Assembly: GCA_002449145.1 (NCBI GenBank)
Contig: DKCG01000032.1
Span: forward strand, 31,224 to 95,223
Origin: Christensenella sp. UBA6880
GTDB lineage: Bacteria; Bacillota; Clostridia; Christensenellales; CAG-917
Direction: 5' to 3'
DNA: 64,000 nucleotides
Shown here: positions 17,654 through 26,862 of the stretch, one piece after another
Layout of the letters: the number at the start of each line of letters is the position of its first letter
How positions within the stretch are numbered: position 1 is the stretch's first letter
Translations under genes and position numbers: made by a program
The notes under the pieces: generated by a model
What the model saw: only the letters and a program-made list of their open reading frames with translations
What the model was told of the DNA's origin: nothing
Databases searched by the model: none

Positions 17654-18607
17654 ATGCAAAAAAGTTTCAAGGACAGCGCAAGAGAAGAATTGCTTGGCGT
17701 ATTGCCTAAAAAACGCGAAGAAATCGTGGCGTTTTTGAGTGCGCTCGCAAAGTCGTGCGGAAGCATAGAGATTGCAAAAAAGAGATACAATCTCTGCTTT
17801 TGGCTTGCCGACTACGACGAGGGTTTGAAGGTTGTGGAATTGCTCAAAACGTTGTATCCCGCAGATTTCGAGTTGTCGCTCGACAAGACCAAAACGGGTG
17901 CGGAAGCGTGTTCGGTGCAAGTGCCGAGCGGTTTTTCAAAGCAGGCTATCGAGGATTTCGGACTTATGAAAATCAACGTCGACGAGTATCTTGCCTTCGT
18001 CGAGGGCATACCGCAAGACGTGGTGACGACGATTGCGACGAAAGTTGCGTATTTCAAAGGACTTTTCCTCGGTTGCGGAAGCGTGTACGTTCCCTCTACG
18101 TCCGACCAAAGCGAAAAAAGAGACGGCTATCACTTCGAACTTCAACTCGACGACGACTTGTTTGCCGACGACGTTATGGAACTTTTGAGCGACCTTCGCA
18201 TAAACACGCGTATGAGCGACAGAGGGGAACACAAACTCGTGTACGTCAAGGACAAAGACGAAATCGTCAAAGTGCTTGCAACTCTCGACCTTGCCGACTG
18301 CGTGCTGAAACTCAGGTCGATAATCGACGAAAGGGAAACGGCAAACAGCCTCAACCGCGTGATAATCTGCGAAACGGCAAATCTCGACAAGACGTTTACG
18401 GCGGCAAGCAAACACTTGCTTGCGATAGGCGAGTTGAGAAACAAGGATATGTTCGACTCGCTTCCCGCGCAACTCAAAGAAACGGCGGACGCAAGGGCGG
18501 ATCACCCCGAAGCGTCTTTGAGCGAACTTGCAGAGATTTTGGGCGTGAGCAAGAGTTGTTTGAACCACAGGCTGAGGAAAATAGTCGAAATGGCTAACCT
18601 CAATTAA
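17654..18607 (+). CDS. whiA: DNA-binding regulator WhiA
   Basis: A 317-residue WhiA homologue. The N-terminal two thirds have the fold of LAGLIDADG homing endonucleases without the catalytic acid pair, including the block KVAYFKGLFLGCGSVYVPS near residues 132-150. The C-terminal helix-turn-helix reads SLSELAEILGVSKSCLNHRLRKI near 289-311. In Firmicutes WhiA affects cell division and chromosome segregation; in actinomycetes it controls sporulation. Ribosome site AAAGG. The gene is of normal length. Confidence 0.94.
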   Translation: MQKSFKDSAREELLGVLPKKREEIVAFLSALAKSCGSIEIAKKRYNLCFWLADYDEGLKVVELLKTLYPADFELSLDKTKTGAEACSVQVPSGFSKQAIEDFGLMKINVDEYLAFVEGIPQDVVTTIATKVAYFKGLFLGCGSVYVPSTSDQSEKRDGYHFELQLDDDLFADDVMELLSDLRINTRMSDRGEHKLVYVKDKDEIVKVLATLDLADCVLKLRSIIDERETANSLNRVIICETANLDKTFTAASKHLLAIGELRNKDMFDSLPAQLKETADARADHPEASLSELAEILGVSKSCLNHRLRKIVEMANLN

Positions 18608-18966
18608 TAATTGAGTTGCGCCGAATGCAAAACACTTGTCACCCATCTTTTCAAGATGGCTTGACAAATATTTTGGCGCAAACGTCCTGTCACAAACAAA
18701 TCAGAGCATTTGTTTGTGACGTAAGGGGTTGCAACTTTGAGACGGCTCGGCAGTTGCAACGGTGAAAGTGGATGCTCACAACGATTCTTCGTCGTTCCAT
18801 AAAATACGGCTCCGCCTGTCTACGAGCAACGTTTGGGCGGCTACGAAGCCGAATGATTAAAAAGCAATCAAGCAGACGTCTTGAGAAACAAGATAGAAAA
18901 GATAACCGAGTGCAAAACACTCACACAACAGACAGAATACACAAAAATATATCACATAAGGTAAAT
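18608..18966. repeat. Hairpin-rich gap between whiA and dnaE
   Basis: This 359-base gap has no gene. It has nested inverted repeats: CTTGTCACCCATCTT with AAGATGGCTTGACAA inside GTTGCGCC/GGCGCAA; a nearly perfect stem GTCACAAACAAAT / ATTTGTTTGTGAC at about 18691-18720; and GTTGCAACT/AGTTGCAAC at about 18728-18760. It resembles other intergenic hairpin clusters here, and parts recall the segment at 10550-10735. No clear promoter for dnaE was found. Confidence 0.5.
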
Positions 18967-21900
18967 ATGACGGATTTTGTACATCTACATTTGCATACGG
19001 AATACAGTTTGTTGGACGGCGCGGTGCGCCTTTTGCAAGTTGCGCCCGATCCGAACGATCCGAAAAAAACTATAAAAACTCACCCTCTTTGCGACGCGCT
19101 TAAAGCAAGAGGTATGAACGCCGTCGCAATCACCGATCACGGCAATATGTACGGCGTTCATACGTTCGTGTCCGTGCTTCGTCAAGACGGGATCAAGCCC
19201 ATTATCGGCGAGGAATTTTACGTTGCCGACGATATGTATGCAAAGACGGCGGACGTGCTTAAACAGCGTTATCACCTCATTTTGCTCGCCAAAAATATGA
19301 CGGGTTACAAAAACCTTATGAAACTTTCCTCGCTCGCGTTCGTGGACGGATTCTATATGAAACCGCGTATCGACCTTAAGCATATAAGAGAGCATAGCGA
19401 GGGACTTATTTGCCTTTCGGCTTGTCTTGCGGGCAAAGTGCCGCACCTTCTTTTGCAAGGCAAGTACGAAGAAGCAAAGGCGGCGGCAATCGAAATGCGA
19501 GACATTTTCGAGCCGGGTGATTTTTATATCGAACTTCAAGACCATCATTTGCAAGAGGACAAAATCGTGCTCAATCTGCTTTGCCAAATCGCAAGAGAGA
19601 TAGGCGTAAAAGTGGTTGCCACAAACGACGTGCATTACATCGAAAAGGAAGAAGCGGACATACAGGACACGATGATGTGCATAACTCTCGGTTGCAAAAA
19701 GAGCGAGATTAACGGCGCGAGATTCGAGACGGACGAGTTCTATCTCAAATCGGGCGACGAAATGGCGGAACTGTTCGGTTGGTGTCCCGAAGCCATTGCG
19801 ACGACGAGAGAAATCGCCGACAAAGTGGACGGCGACTATTTTATAACGAAACACGCCTCTATCATTCCTAAATACACCAACGAGGAAATGGGCGACCGCG
19901 ACGAGGCGCAATATCTTCGCGACCTTGCCTACGAGGGCGTAAAGAGAAAATACGGCTACATAAACGACGAAATCACGAAGCGTTTGGAATACGAACTGGG
20001 CGTTATCCACAAGTGCGGATTCGACGGTTACTTCCTTATCGTGTGGGACTACGTTCACGCGGCGCAACAAATGGGAATCCCCGTAGGACCGGGGCGCGGA
20101 AGCGGCTGCGGCTCTATCGTTGCGTACGGCATCGGCATAACCGACATCGACCCCCTCAAATATCAACTTCTTTTTGAAAGATTTTTGAGCGAGGAACGCG
20201 TTTCGATGCCCGACTTCGACGTGGACTTCTGCTTCGTCAGACGACAAGAAATCATAGATTATTGCATCAAAAAGTACGGTAAAGACAACGTTTCGCAGAT
20301 TATCGCTTATTCGACTATGACGGCAAAGGCTGTCGTAAAGGACGTCGCGCGCGTTTTGGACGTGCCGTACAACGAGGCGGCGAACTGGGTTAAGGAAATC
20401 CCCGCTATGGGCAAACCGCTACTTCCGCAAGTGCTTACCGAGGGCAGCGATTTTTACAGCGAGGACTTCAAAAAGATATACGACAACAACCCGACGGCAA
20501 AGAACGTCATCGACATTGCGATGAAACTCGAAGGTATGCCGCGCCAGACTTCGATGCACGCCGCGGGCGTGGTTATATGCGCAGACCCTATTGTCGAGCA
20601 CTGCGCGCTTTCGAGAAACGGTCCTATCGTCACGACGCAATTCGACAAGGTTATCGTCGAGGAACTCGGACTTCTCAAAATGGACTTTTTGGGACTTAAA
20701 ACGCTCACCGACATCGACGAGGCGTTGAAACTCATCAAGGCGGACAAGGGAATAGACCTCGACTTCCACAAACTCGGTTACGAGGACCACAAGGTGTACG
20801 AACTGATTGCTTCGGGCGATTGCGAGGCGGTGTTCCAACTTGAAAGCGGCGGTATGAAAAAGTTTATGGCGCAACTTCAACCGGACAACCTCGAAGACGT
20901 CGTGGCAGGCATTTCGATGTATCGTCCCGGTCCTATGCAGTTTATCGACTTGTTCTTGGAAGGCAAACGCCACCCCGACCAAGTGCAGTACGCGCACCCG
21001 CTTCTCAAAGAAATTTTGGAAAACACCTACGGGTGCATAGTGTATCAAGAGCAAGTTATGCAAATCGCGCAGAAGATTGCGGGATTCAGTTTCGGCGGCG
21101 CGGACATTATGCGACGCGCTATCGCAAAGAAGAAACTCGCCGTTCTCGAACAGCAACGCGACATATTCTTGCACGGCGGCAAACTCGAAGGCGACAAGAC
21201 GGGTAAATACGTTCCCGGTGCGGTTGCAAACGGCGTAAGCGAGGAAATAGCAAACCACCTTTTCGACCAGATATTGAAGTTTGCAAGTTACGCGTTCAAC
21301 AAGTCGCACGCGGCGGCGTACACGTTCCTTACTTATCAAACCGCATATCTCAAATGCTATTATCCCACGCACTTTATCGTGGCTGTGGTGAACAACCGTA
21401 TCACCAACGCCGACGAAGTGAAGCACTATATGAACTATCTGAGAAGAACGGGCGTCAAGACCCTTTCGCCGGATATTAACCGCTCGCAAAAGAACTTCTC
21501 GATAGAGGGCGAAAACGTGCGTTACGGTCTTATGGGCATAAAGAACGTGGGCGAGCAGGCTATGGAATACGTTTTGAGCGAGAGAGCGCAAAACGGCCCG
21601 TTCAAAGACATTCGCGACTTCCTCGACCGTTGCGCGGGACAAGTGAACAAGCGTATGATAGAAAGCCTTATCAAGGGCGGCGCGCTCGACAGTTTCGGAA
21701 AGACCAGAGCAACGCTTATGGCTTCCTACGAGCGCATTATGGACACCGTCCTTGCCGACAAGAAAAACAAACTTTCGGGTCAGATGTCCTTGTTTGACGA
21801 ACTCATCGAGGACGAGGAAATCAAGTATACAGAAACCGAAGAATACCCGAAATCCGACATTCTCAAATACGAAAAAGAGGTGCTGGGAATGTACCTTTCG

Positions 21901-22545
21901 GGACACCCCCTCGACGACTATCGCGACGACAAGCACGAGTTCGACTTCGACACGAGTATGCTGTTCGTCGAAGAAGCCGACGAGGACGGCAACGTCAATA
22001 TGGTGGTTGACAAAAACCTTGAAAACAAGCAAGTCAAATTTGGTTGTATCGTGTCGTCGGCGGAAAAGAAAGTCACGTCAAAACAGCAAAAATTCGCCGT
22101 CGGCAGAGTTGAGGACAGGTCGGGTTCGATTGCGTTTTCGATGTATCCGCGCGCATACGAAAAGTACGGCGAGTTGCTTCTTGCCGACGCACCGCTTAAA
22201 GTGGTGGGCAAAATCGATTTGCGCGACGAGAGCGAACCCAAAATATCCATCGAAAAACTCGAACTTTGGAAAAACTCGGACGCGGAAGTCAAGCACGCAG
22301 AGCCTACGGCAAAAAAGAGCAACGGCATATTGTACGTGTTGGTGTTCAACAACGTTGAAAAGGATATGGTTGCTGACGTTTTGGCAATGCACCCCGGCAA
22401 CACGCCTTGTCAAGCGCAAGTCAAGCAAAACGGCGTGTCCAAACTTATGGAATTTTCGCAACGAGTGGAAATCTGTCCCGATTTGCTCTCTCGCCTCGAA
22501 GACGTACTGGGGGTAAACAGAGTGAAGTACGTTGAACGAAAATGA
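18967..22545 (+). CDS. dnaE: DNA polymerase III alpha subunit
   Basis: A 1192-residue replicative polymerase of the DnaE type. The PHP domain begins at once (HLHTEYSLLDGA, residues 6-17). The polymerase active site is seen as PDFDVDF at 415-421, preceded by GPGRGSGCGSIVAYG near 377-391. The helix-hairpin-helix and OB-fold regions follow, and the C-terminal part beyond 1000 is divergent. It lacks the exonuclease insertion of PolC. The open frame reaches upstream to 18772, but homology starts at MTDFVHLHLH, so I use 18967. The stop codon lies within a hairpin that begins a tandem hairpin array. Confidence 0.97.
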   Translation: MTDFVHLHLHTEYSLLDGAVRLLQVAPDPNDPKKTIKTHPLCDALKARGMNAVAITDHGNMYGVHTFVSVLRQDGIKPIIGEEFYVADDMYAKTADVLKQRYHLILLAKNMTGYKNLMKLSSLAFVDGFYMKPRIDLKHIREHSEGLICLSACLAGKVPHLLLQGKYEEAKAAAIEMRDIFEPGDFYIELQDHHLQEDKIVLNLLCQIAREIGVKVVATNDVHYIEKEEADIQDTMMCITLGCKKSEINGARFETDEFYLKSGDEMAELFGWCPEAIATTREIADKVDGDYFITKHASIIPKYTNEEMGDRDEAQYLRDLAYEGVKRKYGYINDEITKRLEYELGVIHKCGFDGYFLIVWDYVHAAQQMGIPVGPGRGSGCGSIVAYGIGITDIDPLKYQLLFERFLSEERVSMPDFDVDFCFVRRQEIIDYCIKKYGKDNVSQIIAYSTMTAKAVVKDVARVLDVPYNEAANWVKEIPAMGKPLLPQVLTEGSDFYSEDFKKIYDNNPTAKNVIDIAMKLEGMPRQTSMHAAGVVICADPIVEHCALSRNGPIVTTQFDKVIVEELGLLKMDFLGLKTLTDIDEALKLIKADKGIDLDFHKLGYEDHKVYELIASGDCEAVFQLESGGMKKFMAQLQPDNLEDVVAGISMYRPGPMQFIDLFLEGKRHPDQVQYAHPLLKEILENTYGCIVYQEQVMQIAQKIAGFSFGGADIMRRAIAKKKLAVLEQQRDIFLHGGKLEGDKTGKYVPGAVANGVSEEIANHLFDQILKFASYAFNKSHAAAYTFLTYQTAYLKCYYPTHFIVAVVNNRITNADEVKHYMNYLRRTGVKTLSPDINRSQKNFSIEGENVRYGLMGIKNVGEQAMEYVLSERAQNGPFKDIRDFLDRCAGQVNKRMIESLIKGGALDSFGKTRATLMASYERIMDTVLADKKNKLSGQMSLFDELIEDEEIKYTETEEYPKSDILKYEKEVLGMYLSGHPLDDYRDDKHEFDFDTSMLFVEEADEDGNVNMVVDKNLENKQVKFGCIVSSAEKKVTSKQQKFAVGRVEDRSGSIAFSMYPRAYEKYGELLLADAPLKVVGKIDLRDESEPKISIEKLELWKNSDAEVKHAEPTAKKSNGILYVLVFNNVEKDMVADVLAMHPGNTPCQAQVKQNGVSKLMEFSQRVEICPDLLSRLEDVLGVNRVKYVERK

Positions 22546-22651
22546 ATTTTCGTTCAACGTAATGAAATTGCACCTACGGTGCAGTGAAATTGTGCCTTCG
22601 GCACAATGAAATTTGCGCTTTGCGCAAATGAAATTGCGGCTCTGCCGCAGT
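22531..22651. repeat. Tandem hairpin array at the end of dnaE
   Basis: A perfect stem (GTTGAACGAAAAT / ATTTTCGTTCAAC) with the dnaE stop codon in it is followed by four small units. Each has a TGAAAT spacer and a short palindrome: GCACCTACGGTGC, GTGCCTTCGGCAC, TGCGCTTTGCGCA and GCGGCTCTGCCGC. The stems differ in sequence but all pair, with spacing of about 22 bases. It may act as terminator or mRNA stabiliser; it is not a CRISPR array. Confidence 0.7.
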
Positions 22652-22673
22652 TGCGGAATATTGAAATATTTTT

Positions 22674-22822
22674 CCATTTGTCATTGCGAGGAGCAACGAA
22701 GTTGCGACGTGGCAATCCAGCGTAGCGAAATGCGGCTTCGCCTTGATTCCCACGCTAACGCTCGGAATGACATATGGAAGATTCAAATATTCGTAACCCA
22801 AACGGAGTTTGGATATTATCGA
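22674..22822. repeat. GTCATTGCGAG-type dispersed repeat, copy 1
   Basis: Bounded by the near-inverted ends CCATTTGTCATTGCGAG and CTCGGAATGACATATGG (22674-22777), with a further conserved tail containing TAACCCAAAC and GTTTGG..TATTATCG up to about 22822. The middle part (about 22715-22743) is the exact reverse complement of the matching part of copy 2. Repeats with this kind of end are scattered in many bacterial genomes. The remaining bases to 22910 hold no gene. Confidence 0.7.
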
Positions 22823-22910
22823 CACAAGCGAAATCATTTATTCGAGGGTGGGCGTTGCCAACACCCGAAATAAAACCAAATAAATATTTTTATTGCAAAG
22901 AGGTAATCTT

Positions 22911-23897
22911 ATGGCAAAAGTAAATTCTAAATCAAAGAAATTCGCAGTGCTTACGAGCGGCGGCGACGCCAGCGGTATGAACGCTTGCGTCCGCGCTTGC
23001 GTAAGATACGGCTTGAATCACGGATTCGAGGTGTACGGCGTAAAACACGGCTACAAAGGTCTTGTCAACGACGAAATCTTCAAAATGGAATATTCCAGCG
23101 TGTCCAACTGCGTTCACGCCGGCGGCACTATTTTGCGCTCGTCCAGATGCCCCGAATTTATCGACCCCGAAGTTATGCAAAAGGCGGTGAACAACCTTCT
23201 CGACAAAGGCATCGAAAACCTCATCGTCATCGGCGGCGACGGTTCGTTCAGAGGCGTTGAGGCTATGCACGAGCAAACGAGGCTCAACGTCATCGGTATC
23301 CCCGGCACGATTGACAACGATATGGGTTACACCGATTCCACAATAGGCTTCGACACGGCGTGCAATACGGTTGTGGACGCAATCTTGAAACTTCGCGACA
23401 CCATCACTTCTCACGACAGAATTATGATTTTGGAAGTTATGGGCAGAGAGTGCGGAAACATCGCTCTCAACAGCGCGGTTGCGGGTGGCGCGGAATACGT
23501 CATCGTTCCCGAAGTCCCCACCGACGTGGACGAGGTTGCAAAAACCATAAAGGACGGATTCGACAGAGGCAAATCTTCCGCTATCATCGTGCTTGCGGAA
23601 GGCAAAACCGAACTCACCGACGAACTCACTCAAAAGATAAGCGACGCAACGGGCAGACGCGTCAACCATATGGCTCTCAAATGGATGCAAAGAGGCGGCA
23701 ATCCGACTGTCGAGGACAGAGTTCTCGCGGCAAAAATGGCGTGCAGGGCGGTGGAACTCATCGAGTGCGGTCAAAGCGGCAGAGTTATCGGCATAAAGGG
23801 CGGCGAAATCTTCGATACGACAGTTCTCGAAGCACTCGCTTGCAAGAAAGGATTTGACGAGAAACTCTACGAAATAGCCCAAATCATTTCGAGATAA
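22911..23897 (+). CDS. pfkA: ATP-dependent 6-phosphofructokinase
   Basis: A 328-residue glycolytic enzyme that phosphorylates fructose 6-phosphate. The ATP-type signature GGDG is at residues 108-111 (VIGGDGSFRG), the catalytic loop reads PGTIDNDM near 130, and the substrate region MGRECGNIAL is near 177. The Gly in GGDG and in PGTIDND marks the ATP-using form. The start at 22911 has AGAGG before it; an in-frame ATG 18 bases upstream is less likely. It stands directly before a PPi-type homologue. Confidence 0.94.
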   Translation: MAKVNSKSKKFAVLTSGGDASGMNACVRACVRYGLNHGFEVYGVKHGYKGLVNDEIFKMEYSSVSNCVHAGGTILRSSRCPEFIDPEVMQKAVNNLLDKGIENLIVIGGDGSFRGVEAMHEQTRLNVIGIPGTIDNDMGYTDSTIGFDTACNTVVDAILKLRDTITSHDRIMILEVMGRECGNIALNSAVAGGAEYVIVPEVPTDVDEVAKTIKDGFDRGKSSAIIVLAEGKTELTDELTQKISDATGRRVNHMALKWMQRGGNPTVEDRVLAAKMACRAVELIECGQSGRVIGIKGGEIFDTTVLEALACKKGFDEKLYEIAQIISR

Positions 23898-23996
23898 CCT
23901 TATAGAAAAACTGCGACGATAAACGTTGCATAACACAAGAAAATAAACAAAAATCATATATCATTCACCGCTTAATTGCGGAAATAAGGAGAAAAA

Positions 23997-25250
23997 ATGA
24001 AAAATTTGAAAGGTGCTTGTATGTTCGGTCAAAGCGGCGGTCCGACTTCCGTCATCAACAGCAGCGCGGCAGGCGTTTTCACCGAGGCTTTGAAGCAAGG
24101 CAACATCACGGCGGTTTACGGTCTCGAACACGGTATCGTCGGTCTTCTCAACGAAAAGTTCTTCGATATGTCCAAGGAAGATCCCAAGGAAATCGAATTG
24201 CTCAAATACACGCCGTCGTCCGCTCTGGGCTCGGTGCGCTACAAACTCAAAGACGCTTCCGTCGACGACACCGATTACAAGCGTATCCTCGAAGTGTTCA
24301 AAAAGTATAACGTGCGCTACTTCTTCTACAACGGCGGCAACGACAGCATGGACACCTGCAACAAAATCAGCAAGTATTTGCAATCCGTCGGCTACGAGTG
24401 CAACGTCATCGGCGTGCCCAAAACCATCGATAACGACCTCTACGGCACCGACCATTGCCCCGGCTACGCAAGCGCGGCAAAGTATATCGCAACCACCGTT
24501 ATGGAAGTCAACCTCGACGCAAAAGTGTACGACACGCCAATGGTTTGTATCATCGAGGCTATGGGCAGACACGCGGGTTGGCTCACCGCAAGCGCGGCTC
24601 TTGCAGCCGTAAACGGTCTCGGCGCAGACCTCATCTATTTGCCCGAAACCGACTTTGACGTCGACAAATTTGTCGAGGACGTAAAAGCGGTTTGCGCAAA
24701 GAACGGCAATAAGTGCATTGCGGTCGTATCGGAGGGTATTCACGACAAAAACGGCACTCTCATTTGCGAAAGCGTAGGCGCGGCGGCGGCAAGAGACAGT
24801 TTCGGTCACGCGCAACTGGGCGGCGTTGCTTCCATTCTCGCAAACGTCATCAAGGAAAAGACGGGCTTCAAGACGAGAGGAATCGAACTCAGCCTTATGC
24901 AACGTTGCGGCGCACATCTTGCTTCGGGAAACGACGTTCAAGAAGCGTTCAACGCAGGCGCATTTGCAGTCAAGAGCGCGTGCGAAGGCGAAACGGACAA
25001 AATGGTCATCTTCAAGAGAGACACCGACAAAGACGGCAACTACGTCTGCACCAACGTGCTTATGCCTCTCGAACTTGCCGCAAACACCGAAAAGAAAGTG
25101 CCGTCAGAGTGGATAACCAACGACGGAACGTACGTGAGCGACGAGTTTGTCAAATACGCGCTTCCGCTCATTCAAGGCGACGCGAAAGCACCGCTCGAAA
25201 ACGGTCTTCCGAGATTTGCAAGACTTAAAAAGGTCTATGCGGGCAAATAA
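23997..25250 (+). CDS. pfp: Pyrophosphate-dependent phosphofructokinase
   Basis: A 417-residue phosphofructokinase of the PPi-using type. The signature position reads GGND at residues 113-116 (NGGNDSMDT), where ATP enzymes have GGDG, and the catalytic loop is PKTIDNDL, with the Lys that goes with pyrophosphate use. PPi enzymes make the step reversible. The ribosome site AAGGAG is strong. The gene lies 100 bases after pfkA, and I see no terminator between them, so both may be cotranscribed. Substrate use is inferred from motifs only. Confidence 0.9.
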   Translation: MKNLKGACMFGQSGGPTSVINSSAAGVFTEALKQGNITAVYGLEHGIVGLLNEKFFDMSKEDPKEIELLKYTPSSALGSVRYKLKDASVDDTDYKRILEVFKKYNVRYFFYNGGNDSMDTCNKISKYLQSVGYECNVIGVPKTIDNDLYGTDHCPGYASAAKYIATTVMEVNLDAKVYDTPMVCIIEAMGRHAGWLTASAALAAVNGLGADLIYLPETDFDVDKFVEDVKAVCAKNGNKCIAVVSEGIHDKNGTLICESVGAAAARDSFGHAQLGGVASILANVIKEKTGFKTRGIELSLMQRCGAHLASGNDVQEAFNAGAFAVKSACEGETDKMVIFKRDTDKDGNYVCTNVLMPLELAANTEKKVPSEWITNDGTYVSDEFVKYALPLIQGDAKAPLENGLPRFARLKKVYAGK

Positions 25251-25263
25251 GTTTGAGCAAAAA

Positions 25264-25440
25264 TCGTCGCTGAGGTGATGGCAATCGCATAAATGCGTAT
25301 TGCCAAAAACCTCGCTCGATTTATTGCTTTGCTAACCGCGCAGAGAATTTGCGCTATCAGTTCGGGCATGGATAAAACTTCACGCCGCAATTTCGCCAAA
25401 TTATCTGCTTGGTGAAGCGCACTTTGTGCGCAAGTGGAAG
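25264..25440. repeat. Intergenic repeat resembling 10550-10735
   Basis: Shares with the insert of R5 the ordered blocks ATGGCAA...GCCAA, CTAACCGCGCA, a CCGCAATT block, CTTGGTGA and a GCGC..TTTGTGCGCAAG hairpin. No reading frame is supported. It stands directly before copy 2 of the GTCATTGCGAG repeat. Confidence 0.5.
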
Positions 25441-25451
25441 GTTTGGATTTT

Positions 25452-25603
25452 CCAATTGTCATTGCGAGAAGCAACGAATGTTGCGACGCGGCAATCAAGG
25501 CGAAGCCGCATTTCGCTACGCTGGATTCCCACGCTATCGCTCGGAATGACATATGGAAAATTCAAATCTTCCATAACCCAAACAAGGTTTGAGTATTATC
25601 GTG
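25452..25603. repeat. GTCATTGCGAG-type dispersed repeat, copy 2
   Basis: Same outer parts in the same orientation as copy 1 (CCAATTGTCATTGCGAGAAG ... CTCGGAATGACATATGG, then TAACCCAAAC..GTTTGAGTATTATCG), but the 29-base middle is inverted. The following bases to 25641 contain a small hairpin (TGCAAAGTTGCA) and the ribosome site of the next gene. Confidence 0.7.
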
Positions 25604-25641
25604 CAAAGTTGCACGATAACTAAAAAAGATAAGGGATTTTT

Positions 25642-26862
25642 ATGAAACAATACGAGTATTTTGCAGCGAATTACCGCACCGATAAGAAACGACTCAAAAG
25701 ACAATTCGCTCACGATATGGTTGCGCTCTTGGAAAACGAGAACGCAAGCATACAAGATATGCGCTTGGGCAGAAAAGCCTTGAAAGCGCAATATAAAGCC
25801 GACAAAAAAGCACTCAAAAAAGAGAGTAAACGGCTTGAAAAATCCTTCAGAAAAGACTTCGGAATGCTTCGCCGTCCCGTTATGGCGGATATTTTCGACT
25901 TCTTTGAAGAGAAAAGGGCAGTGCCGAACGGCAAAACGCCTTTCAACGACGAAATCAAAATCGAAAAAGATGTAGTATACAAAACCGTAGACGGCAAACA
26001 ACTCGTTATGGACGTCTACTATCCCTCTCGCCCGATTGCCGAAAAAGCACCCTGCGTTATGGATATTCCCGGGGGCGGCTGGATGATTCACAATCGCTTG
26101 CGCCGCGACGGTTATGCGAGATGTTTTGCGACTATGGGCGCGGTCGTGGCGGTCATCGACCATAGACTTTGCCCCGAAGTTTTCTTCCCCAAAGACCTCG
26201 AAGATTGCGTTGACGCATACAACTTCCTTTGCGACAACGCCGAAAGATTTGGAATCGACAAAGGCAATATCACCGTCACGGGCGACTCGTCGGGCGGACA
26301 TCTGACGATGTGCCTCGGAATTGCCGCAACCGACTCCGAATACGCAAACTCGCTCGGAATCCCGACACCCCAAACGAAACCCGCAGGGCTTATTTGCGTA
26401 AGCGGCGCGTTCAGTTTCGAGGTTATGTATCGCATTCCGCTCACAAACACGCTTATCGTCAGATACGTTTCGGGTCAAAAGAGCAGAAAAGCGTTCAGAA
26501 ACTGGCAATTTTACAAGCAATCCGACCCGTACAATTATCTCAATTCGAATCTTCCGCCTTGCTACAACAGTGGCGGTATGACCGATTTTTTGTGTATGGG
26601 TGAGGCAAAACGTATGAGCGACGCACTCACAAAAGCAGGCGTCAAAAACGAGTATACGGTGGGCAAAAACCTTTTCCGTTCCGACCATTGCTACGTGCTC
26701 AGATTCCCGTTTGCGCCCGCAAGAAAGGACGCTCTTGCACTCTATAACTGGTATTTCAGGCTCGAAAAGGATTTGGGCGTCGATATGAGCAAAGGATATA
26801 AGAGAGTGGAGACGTTTATGACGCAATACAAAAAAGCGTTGAAGGGGGAAATCGAGTGCTGA
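25642..26862 (+). CDS. Alpha/beta hydrolase (HSL-like esterase)
   Basis: A 406-residue hydrolase. Residues 1-90 are a Lys/Arg-rich helical region unlike the usual enzyme. The hydrolase domain shows the oxyanion motif GGGW at 144-147 and the nucleophile elbow GDSSGG at 214-219 (Ser216), as in the hormone-sensitive lipase family of carboxylesterases; the catalytic His is probably in the segment RSDHCYVL near 350. The substrate is unknown; esters of short acids or sugar-linked acyl groups are typical for relatives. A ribosome site AAGGG precedes it, and its end overlaps the next gene by seven bases. Confidence 0.82.
   Translation: MKQYEYFAANYRTDKKRLKRQFAHDMVALLENENASIQDMRLGRKALKAQYKADKKALKKESKRLEKSFRKDFGMLRRPVMADIFDFFEEKRAVPNGKTPFNDEIKIEKDVVYKTVDGKQLVMDVYYPSRPIAEKAPCVMDIPGGGWMIHNRLRRDGYARCFATMGAVVAVIDHRLCPEVFFPKDLEDCVDAYNFLCDNAERFGIDKGNITVTGDSSGGHLTMCLGIAATDSEYANSLGIPTPQTKPAGLICVSGAFSFEVMYRIPLTNTLIVRYVSGQKSRKAFRNWQFYKQSDPYNYLNSNLPPCYNSGGMTDFLCMGEAKRMSDALTKAGVKNEYTVGKNLFRSDHCYVLRFPFAPARKDALALYNWYFRLEKDLGVDMSKGYKRVETFMTQYKKALKGEIEC

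Noticed and set aside
18985..22032. Two long antisense frames (420 and 537 codons) under dnaE
   Set aside because: Shadows of the dnaE coding sequence caused by its codon bias; the products show no motif.
22561..22651. Possible CRISPR-like short repeats after dnaE
   Set aside because: Spacer-like parts are themselves palindromes and the constant part is only about six bases.
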